A stretch of 13,147 nt of DNA. Origin: Pezicula radicicola. Taxonomy: Eukaryota > Ascomycota > Leotiomycetes > Helotiales > Dermateaceae. Within the stretch, counting starts at the first letter, position 1; every line of letters starts with the position of its first letter. This document shows, in pieces, positions 7,266 through 13,147 of the stretch. The stretch lies in the NCBI GenBank assembly GCA_003008705.1, contig PDUO01000107.1, forward strand, positions 79,936-93,082. Direction: 5' to 3'. The translations under genes were made by a program, and so were the position numbers. The notes beneath the pieces are model-generated. The model was not told where the DNA came from, made no database searches, and worked only from the letters and a program-made list of their open reading frames with translations.

Positions 7266-9026
7266 CCCCTCACCCTCACACTCACGCTCAGCTCCTGCCG
7301 GCCTGGCAAGATCTCGTCGCCAACCACCACTATGACATTGCGCACTGCACCCTCCGCCATCTGAATCCTGACACTGCCCACTTCTCAGCCAACAATATTC
7401 CCAAGAGGGCACATCTCTTCTTCCGCGAGCTGCGATGCTACCATCCAAACTTCCACGTGGCTAGCATTGTCGACCATCTGAGTGCCCTGGGGCTGGTGTC
7501 CAAAAGCCACGAGCCGGGCGTGCGACGAGCATTGCGACTAGTGGGAAAGAAGGACGATGATGATAATAATAATATTGACAATCATAATGATGATGAAGAT
7601 GATCCTCGTCCTCCTCCACAGACGCCGCTTCGACCAACAATAATGCCCAATAATAATACCACCGGCCCTCAACCACCGCGCGCCCCACAGAAGGCCAGCA
7701 GCAACAACAACCGCCCCGATGCGGCAGCGGCGCCCAGAGAATCTCAGCATGGGCATGGGCTGCATTGCTTTGAGGCCTTTCTGGACTGGATCGACTCGGC
7801 CGATACGCTGCCCAGTTCCGCTGCCAGTTGCACCCAGTCGCTGGGCGTCTTTGCCCATGTCTGGGCGGCGCTGTTTGCCGTAGACTGGGCCACCTTCCCG
7901 CCCGCGCTGCTCGCTGAAAGACTTGACCAAGAGCGCCCGCATTTCCTGCTCAACGTTGCTACTGGCCCCAGACTCAACTATCATGCCCCGCACGGCATAC
8001 CTGTGCACGATAGCGACGACGACGACGACGGCAGCGGCAGCGACAGCGACGGCGATGGCAACGTCGACGACATTGTACAATCGCTGCTTGCGCTGAAGGT
8101 CTCGGACGATGACAGTCCCTCGAGACGTGCTAGTAGTCGGCCACATGTACGACGACGTCCCTCTTCCAGCGACGGTGAGGCCAGAGCTGAAGACAGTGAC
8201 CACGAAAATGACAATGAAAATGACAATGAAAATGAAAATACGCGACGTCGGCCCCAGACCGAAAGCGTGCAGGCCGAGTTCCTCGCAGCCCTAATCAACA
8301 GCTTCCTGCTCTCCATCCAGGGAGGCCTGCAGCCATGGTTTCTAGCAACCTCAAACCAAAAACGCTTTACCTTTGGCCACGGCGCTGGAGGCAGCAGCAG
8401 CAGCAGCTTCAATGCCTGCGTCGATGGCTTTATGCCAGATAGCGCATCTGCAGACGCATCAGCCGATCAATACCTGGCCATATTTGAGGTCAAGGTTTCC
8501 GAGCGGGCACGCTTCAGGTCGCTGGAGGCGAGGGAGTGCCCGGATCAGGTTCGGCGACAAGAGACAGCTGAGATTGTTGCTCTGGCGTATACGTGCCGTG
8601 AAGCGCTGCAGAAGCAAGCGAGAGAACACAAGTGAGTATTACTCCCCCTTCGATATCCTGCATGAGTTCAGTCCTCTCTCTCCTTCAACCCTCTCTCCTC
8701 TTCCCCAACAGCGACATTCATACCAACCAACTAATGAACGAAACTAACCCAAACCTTTTCCTCCCCAACCCAGAAACCAGGTCGCAACACAGCTTCTCTT
8801 CTCCGTCGCTCGAGGTAGTTTCTACCTCACCATTGCCCAGATGCCCTTGCGGTGGCTAGCCTACATCGACAGTGTTGACGAGACAGTCAGCCGGCCTGAC
8901 TTAGATCTCGCGGATATGTTGCGTGTCGATGAATTTGGACCCGCTCGCTTAGATGTGCCGGAGGATATTCGGAGTCTGATGTTTATCTTGGTGTTGTTAG
9001 TTGCTGCGCGGTTAGAGAGGGTGTAG
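7262..9026 (+). CDS. Fungal PD-(D/E)XK nuclease-like protein, two exons, about 540 aa
   Basis: Exons 7262-8631 and 8774-9026. Residues 1-97 form a helical-looking N-terminal region. Residues 98-165 are low complexity (Asp/Asn, then Pro/Asn). Residues 168-245 form a second folded region. Residues 250-330 are again acidic (Asp/Ser/Glu/Asn repeats). The C-terminal part from about 336 looks like the restriction-endonuclease-like fold in many ascomycete hypothetical proteins: D388 in VDGF, E409-V-K411 in FEVKV, and Q433 in RRQE, then a strand reading SFYLTIAQ and a C-terminal helix. This is the D...ExK...Q order of PD-(D/E)XK enzymes, so active-site residues appear kept. Substrate and role are unknown; a DNA- or RNA-cutting role is inferred from fold only. 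It is divergent to the minus-strand hypothetical gene. Confidence 0.65.
7551..7607 (+). repeat. In-gene GAT/AAT microsatellite
   Basis: Imperfect GAT, AAT and GAC triplets code for an Asp/Asn-rich loop (residues 98-114) between two folded regions of the PD-(D/E)XK-like protein. Confidence 0.6.
8014..8062 (+). repeat. In-gene GAC/GGC/AGC microsatellite
   Basis: Repeats code for an Asp/Ser/Gly-rich acidic loop (about residues 251-267). Confidence 0.55.
8204..8239 (+). repeat. In-gene 12-bp tandem repeat
   Basis: Units of GAAAATGACAAT code for alternating Glu-Asn-Asp-Asn (about residues 315-326), just before the predicted nuclease core. Confidence 0.6.
8632..8773 (+). other. Intron of the PD-(D/E)XK-like gene
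   Basis: A 142-nt intron has donor GTGAGT, branch ACTAAC at 8743-8748 and acceptor CCCAG. Splicing joins residues EHK to NQVATQLLFSS in phase and removes the TGA at 8633. It falls right after the motif helix and before the last strand of the predicted nuclease fold. The earlier AG at 8710-8711 gives the wrong frame. Confidence 0.8.
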
Positions 9027-9100
9027 AAGAATAGAATATAATATATTTAATGTATTTGTATATGTGTACGTGCGTGTGTGTGTGTTTCTATAATAAAGAA
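9027..9100 (+). terminator. Likely 3' UTR and polyadenylation region
   Basis: After the stop codon comes a TG-rich microsatellite (about 9062-9086) and an AATAAA signal at 9092-9097, just where the sequence turns TA-rich. Confidence 0.5.
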
Positions 9101-9925
9101 AACAATTACTATAAAATTTCCTATACCTTAGTAAAATCGTAGCGCTAAGACCTATATAATTACAGGGCTTATTATAAAGTAATTTTAAACTTTTATAGTT
9201 TATAAGTACCTTAGATAGTACTACTTAGATAAGTAATATAGGTATAGAAATAGACCTTATAATACTAATAATATAAATACTAGAATTTTATATTCTAGTT
9301 TTTTAAAAAGATATATAAGTTTAAAAAGATTATAAAAGTTATATAAATATAAAAAATAAGAATCTTTTTTTATAAAATAACTTTTTATAATTATATATAA
9401 ATAAGTATCTCTTTATTATAAAATATTAATTTAATAAAAATCTATAATTATAAATTTTAATTTTAATTTTTTTATTTAAAAGTATTTTATTTAAATATTT
9501 ATTTTAATTAAAAAGAATTATTAAATTCTTTTTAATAATACTAATAAATAAAATATTAAATAAAATTATAAAAACTTTTTATTTATATATAAAAACTTAT
9601 TTTAAAAGTTTATTATAATAGACTCTCTCTTTTATAATTATACTACTAAGTTTATATTATTTTTAAAACTTAAAAAAGAGTTTTAATTAAATTTTTAAGT
9701 TTCTCTATTATATAAGAGATTATTAATAGTATTATAATAACTATAGTATATAGATTTATATTAGATTATTATATAAATTAGTACTTTAGATTAAAGTATT
9801 TAATATTCTTAGTAAGGAGTAACCCTATATACTCTATAGTATTTACACTTTAAGCTCACTTATATAACTATTAGATAACGAAAACTATTGTCTAGGTGTT
9901 ATTTATTATTTTTAGCCATGATTAA
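9100..9925. other. TA-rich RIP-like block, no gene seen
   Basis: About 0.8 kb with dense stops in all frames and no readable remnant. It contains a perfect hairpin at 9507-9536. The flanks return to balanced composition within 30-50 bp on both sides. It may be an eroded short transposon. Confidence 0.5.
9507..9536. repeat. Perfect 13-bp inverted repeat
   Basis: Arms 9507-9519 and 9524-9536 are fully complementary around a four-base ATTA loop. The inner ten bases are AAAAAGAATT and AATTCTTTTT. In such TA-rich sequence chance hairpins are common. Confidence 0.5.
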
Positions 9926-9952
9926 TCTAAGCCTCGCCTTGCATTAACGTGT

Positions 9953-9971
9953 CTTCAGCTTCAGCTTCAGC
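9953..9971 (+). repeat. CTTCAG short tandem repeat
   Basis: Three CTTCAG units lie just inside the balanced-composition island, about 95 bp upstream of the proposed HET-gene start. Confidence 0.5.
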
Positions 9972-10064
9972 CTTAATTTCCTGCTTGGGGCTTCTTAGAT
10001 CTCTTCCGCCGTTCTATCCCAACATCTGTATCTATGGGGGACCTCCCTATGGTTATCATGCAAA

Positions 10065-12484
10065 ATGTCCAAACTCGCAAAATTCCGGAAATGCCTGTCT
10101 AGAACCTTCCGACCAGAAGAACCACACCCTCCTGATGGGGAGAGGAAATCTGATCCAGCGAAACCAAACACCGCAGAAGCTAGTGAGTAGCCTCGGCGTT
10201 CCTCATGATTCTTATTCACACAGCTCCTTTCTCCCAGATCATATCTCATCCCAAGCCGTGATCATGGATAGGACCGAGGCGTTCTGCGTTCACCGAGTCT
10301 CGGGGGCGGGGCAGACGTGCAACATTTGCTTTCATCTCGATTTTCAAGGTGATCGAGATAATCCTATGGACTTAGGCTTGTATGCTGCTCGAGTTATTAT
10401 CGAGTGGGAATCGAGAACGCCCATGCTTGCAGAACCAGGCACGTCTCTCTGCGAGCGATGTCAGAGCATGACTCTGGGGAAAGTGTGCTCGACGGAAGGC
10501 TACATACATTCGCCATGTTATTGGGCCCTCTTGGCATCAGCGAAGATTTCCAAATGCCCAATGTGTGTAAATGTGTGTAATGATGGTTAACACGCTGAGC
10601 GGGCCCAGGGGCGAAGGTTTCGAGTATGGACTCACGTTGGAAAATCCATACTAGAATAACCGTTGGGTCCGTGTCCGTGCCGTTCCCAAGGAACGACGAC
10701 AACAGATGAATAACCTGGAGGTAGAAATTATGAATAGGAACTGGATGCTGAACCTTGTCCGTCCAGGATTGCTATCTATGGTCATGGTATCTGGTAAGTC
10801 TTCAAAGTTTACTTATCTCATGGAGACCTACAACTAAAGGTACGATCAAGGTGCAAAAGCCGCCGAGTACGGAATTCGACCAAAACAATCCTTTGACGAC
10901 AGTCAAAAGTTTAATACGATAGCACAGTGGCTAGATTCTCAGCGCATGCACAACTCTCACCTCCAGCCCACGATGCCGACCAGGGTGTTAGACCTTGATC
11001 CCACCCGAGGGGAAATACAGCTTGTAGAAACCATCGACTTGAGTTCTCAGTGCGAACCATACATGGCGTTGAGTTACCGGTGGGGATCACCCGAGAATAA
11101 TCACTTGACGACAACCTTGGAAAACCTTGGAGACCACAAAGAAGGTATGAGGCTGGTGGACATGCCTAAAACAATTCAAGATTCTGTCGCTGTCACACGA
11201 AAACTTAACATTCGCTATTTGTGGATTGATGCTATGTGCATCATTCAAGACAGTCCAGCAGATTGGAAGCAGGAAGCCAGAAACATGGGAGCGATTTACA
11301 TGAATGCCACTTGTACTATTGCTGCGCATTCAGCAAATCATGCCGACCACGGATTCTTGGAGGACTCCATGAAACAACCACATGCAATTCGGCTAGGTGG
11401 CAATGGTCTGGATGTCGAGAACTCCTTTTGGGCGTCTCAGACTGGGCTGCAAAGACGCCAAATCGTGGAGAGCGAGCTATCCAGCCGGGGTTGGGTCGTG
11501 CAAGAGCGAATACTTTCAAAGAGCACGATCCATTTTGCAAACGATGGTATTGTTTACCTCGAATCCACGTCGGAGATGTTGTCTCTGGATGGAGCAAAGG
11601 ATGCGACACCACTGGAAGCCGGAGGAATACGATCCATGATCGAGAAAGATCTTTCACGAGGCAACATCCCGGATGAGGAAATGAAAAAGATTTCAGCTAA
11701 AGTTTATCGTGACTGGTATGTGCTCGTCTGGCTCTACACTCAATGCTCCTTGACGAACCCAGATGACAAAATCCCAGCACTCACTGGCATCATAAATCAG
11801 ATCCATGAGTTCACCAGAGACAGGTGTTTCATGGGCGTATGGCAGCGACAACCGGCTCAGGGCCTGCTCTGGGGGAGAAGTCAGCGGGCGTTCAAGCGCG
11901 CCATCCCTTTTCGCGGGCCATCATGGTCGTGGACCGCTTACGATGGTCTGGTCGGCTTCCCAAATTGGACTGGAGATGATCAAGGAATGCAGGACGAGTT
12001 TGCAGCAGTCGAGTTTGACCACTCCGATGATCATCTTGGGGTCCTCAGCGGCCTGCCCAAACTTCGCATACTTAGGGCCAAAATGCTGCGAGACTTCTCC
12101 TTCACAACCCTGAATCCTCGAGGTGGCACTGGTCTACGCTTTCTACACGGACAAGTCGGCGACCCGTCGACGATAAACACCATACTTTGGCGGCCACTCA
12201 AATGCGTTACGAGATTTTGGCAAGTTGGGGACGATTCTGGGGACAAAGTTGGCTGGGCCACATTCGACGAAGAGAAAGCAGGGAATTTTGATGGCGAAGA
12301 CGAACGTATCACCTGCATTGCTATCGCTTCGCATAGCACCGAAAGAGAGGGATGGAAGCGTGGCTACATGGTCCTCTTCATGAAACTGTTGGAGAGTGGA
12401 TGCTTTGAAAGAGTGGGCATGGGCCAGATTGACAAGAGTGAGTTGTTTGATCGGCTCCCGGTCAGAGATGTCACAATAATCTAG
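10065..12484 (+). CDS. HET-domain protein, four exons in preferred model, about 739 aa
   Basis: Preferred exons: 10065-10182, 10238-10566, 10655-10793, 10851-12484; all phases agree. The start has context CAAAATGTC. Residues 1-40 are basic. Residues 60-149 carry three CxxC pairs (C67/C70, C111/C114, C146/C149), as in the Cys-rich N-terminus of many HET proteins. A linker leads through KAAEYGIRP and IAQWLDS to PTRVLDL. The HET domain follows (about 264-415): YMALSYRWG at 266, MPKTIQDSV at about 300, YLWIDAMCIIQD at 318, and RGWVVQER at about 408. The C-terminal part keeps the family's PSWSW segment. HET proteins act in the cytoplasm in heterokaryon incompatibility and trigger cell death on non-self contact; that role here is from family knowledge. 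Exon 4 shows no RIP damage. The middle exons are the weak point because of a TAG at 10652-10654. Confidence 0.75.
10183..10237 (+). other. Intron 1 of the HET gene
   Basis: A 55-nt intron has donor GTGAGT and acceptor CTCCCAG. It links a 39-codon basic first exon to the frame of the Cys-rich exon after one base of a codon. The nearer AG at 10222-10223 gives the wrong frame. Confidence 0.6.
10567..10654 (+). other. Intron 2 of the HET gene (uncertain)
   Basis: Donor GTAAAT directly after the last Cys codon and acceptor TACTAG give a phase-0, 88-nt intron leading into NNRWVRVR. Other phase-correct choices are the donor at 10573 (GTGTGT) and the acceptor CAG at 10703-10705. A 46-nt intron 10563-10608 (GTGTGT...CCCAG) is also in phase, but then TAG 10652-10654 is an in-frame stop in an otherwise open frame. 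Confidence 0.35.
10794..10850 (+). other. Intron 3 of the HET gene
   Basis: A 57-nt intron has donor GTAAGT, branch-like AACTAAA at 10833-10838 and acceptor TCAAG. It removes TAA at 10835 and joins the upstream frame to GAKAAEYGIRPKQ, a typical HET pre-domain segment, after one base of a codon. Confidence 0.65.
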
Positions 12485-12534
12485 GAGCCCAGAAAGAATC
12501 GAATTTTCCAGATTCTAAAGGCATTATTTTTCTA

Positions 12535-13147
12535 CTACCCATTGATTGATCCCTTAACGATTCGAAGTAGCTTCTGTGATGCTTTCACCCCTTGTAGTTC
12601 CTCCTCGAATTGTCGCAATACCTCAGCTTTGACTAGACTAGATCCAGTCGCGTCGTCATCATCGCTGCTGAGGTTCGGCTCTTGCTGCTTGTTCTCTACC
12701 GCTACCAGCTGTCGATCTACTGTAGTGATGGTACCTTTAACTTCACCCTACTTTATAGATATTATTCTCTTTATCTCCTCCGTGATATAACTATTACGGA
12801 CCGAACTATACCTGTAGGAAGGTTAGTCCTGTAATTATATAGGTAGAACCAGAACTACTTACAAGGTTGTAACACTAACGATAAGATTAATAGTAAGTGT
12901 ACAGTATTAAAGCTACTCTAATATAGCCTTAGCTTAGTCTTTCTTAAAGATATATCTTACTTTAAAGTTAAATAATTATATCTAAATAAACTATCTAGTA
13001 ATAAGAGTTTTAGAGTAATTAATAATTATTCTATTTAGTTATATAATAAGTATATTTATATTTACTTTAAGAATAAAATAAATTTTAATAATTTATAATT
13101 ATAATTTTTTAAAAATCTTAAGAATATCTTTATATTCTTATTTTATA
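12535..13147 (-). pseudogene. RIP-damaged fragment resembling fungal STAND-type N-terminal domain
   Basis: On the minus strand a single frame runs from the window edge to a TAG at 12537-12535 through a 51-nt intron. The upstream exon (13147-12863) is TA-rich with many TAA and TAG at likely Gln or Trp sites. It reads as amphipathic helices, with a segment KVRYIFKKD followed by a Leu/Ile-rich helix ending TLTINLIVSVTTL. That pattern resembles the helical N-terminal domain of fungal STAND/NLR-like proteins. The downstream exon (12811-12535) is far less damaged and has one stop (TAG at about 12750), an acidic SSDDDDAT stretch and a coiled-coil-like end (LRQFEEELQGVKASQKLLR). It ends without a NACHT or NB-ARC region, so a lone-domain protein or truncation is likely. 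Family assignment is tentative. Confidence 0.4.
12812..12862 (-). other. Intron of the minus-strand pseudogene
   Basis: A 51-nt intron has donor GTAAGT, a perfect CTAAC branch and acceptor CCTACAG. It joins the two exons in frame (two bases, then one). Its survival next to a heavily mutated exon supports the reading of this region as a former gene on the minus strand. Confidence 0.6.

Noticed and set aside
7538..8412. Long minus-strand frames opposite the nuclease-like gene
   Set aside because: They are antisense shadows of GAT/GAC/GAA repeats (Ser, Val and Ile runs); the plus strand has the intron, the motif set and the 3' signal.
9949..10064. Extension of the Cys-rich HET exon upstream to a GTG
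   Set aside because: GTG is not a usual fungal start. A well-placed ATG at 10065 in another frame, with a phase-correct GTGAGT...CAG intron, gives a better N-terminus.
11236..11676. Alternative frames on both strands inside the HET exon
   Set aside because: The HET frame is open for over 500 codons and carries all family motifs; the others are overlaps by chance.
12542..12790. Plus-strand open frame of 82 codons downstream of the HET gene
   Set aside because: The minus strand gives a better reading with a perfect intron and coiled-coil-like end; the plus frame is Ser/Thr/Leu noise opposite it.
1..13147. CRISPR arrays, bacterial operons, rRNA or tRNA genes
   Set aside because: The repeats present are tandem or transposon-derived without regular spacers, the genes have introns, and I saw no tRNA-like cloverleaf or rRNA sequence by eye. 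A tRNA scan was not possible here.

Overview
The window looks like a filamentous ascomycete (Pezizomycotina) genome. The evidence is short introns with fungal splice and branch sites (GTATGT, GTGAGT or GTAAGT donors; CTAAC or CTGAT branch sites), a HET-domain gene, and blocks of extremely TA-rich sequence packed with TAA and TAG. Those blocks look like repeats eroded by repeat-induced point mutation (RIP, C-to-T mostly at CpA). The genus cannot be fixed from the sequence alone; Eurotiomycetes or another RIP-active class would fit.

Layout. 1-5564 is a TA-rich block of dead transposons. It holds a minus-strand Ty1/copia-like fossil (pre-integrase region at 1-478, probable gag remains from 3426) that appears to be split by a nested long-terminal-repeat-like cluster: two direct copies (479-1171 and 2730-3425) and one truncated inverted copy (1173-1605). 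Its right end holds stem-loops and a 91-bp tandem duplication. 5565-9026 is a balanced-GC island with two divergent genes: a three-exon gene of unknown function on the minus strand (5565-6810) and a two-exon gene on the plus strand (7262-9026) encoding a fungal PD-(D/E)XK nuclease-like protein. They share a 451-bp intergenic region with paired ACGCGT sites, a direct repeat and several tandem repeats. 9100-9925 is a second TA-rich block with no gene.

10065-12484 is a multi-exon HET-domain gene (heterokaryon incompatibility / regulated cell death family). I extended it well upstream of its long open frame by joining exons through phase-compatible introns. One TAG at 10652-10654 is either the end of an intron or a RIP-type nonsense mutation, so its intactness is open. 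12535-13147 is a minus-strand pseudogene with an intact-looking 51-nt intron. Its RIP-damaged frame resembles the helical N-terminal domain found on fungal STAND/NLR-like proteins; it continues past the window.

How the parts may work together: HET domains and STAND N-termini are established parts of fungal non-self recognition, and PD-(D/E)XK folds are nuclease folds. Their closeness in small gene islands between RIP-eroded repeats suggests a fast-evolving accessory or defence-like region. A functional link between the genes is my inference and is not shown by the sequence.
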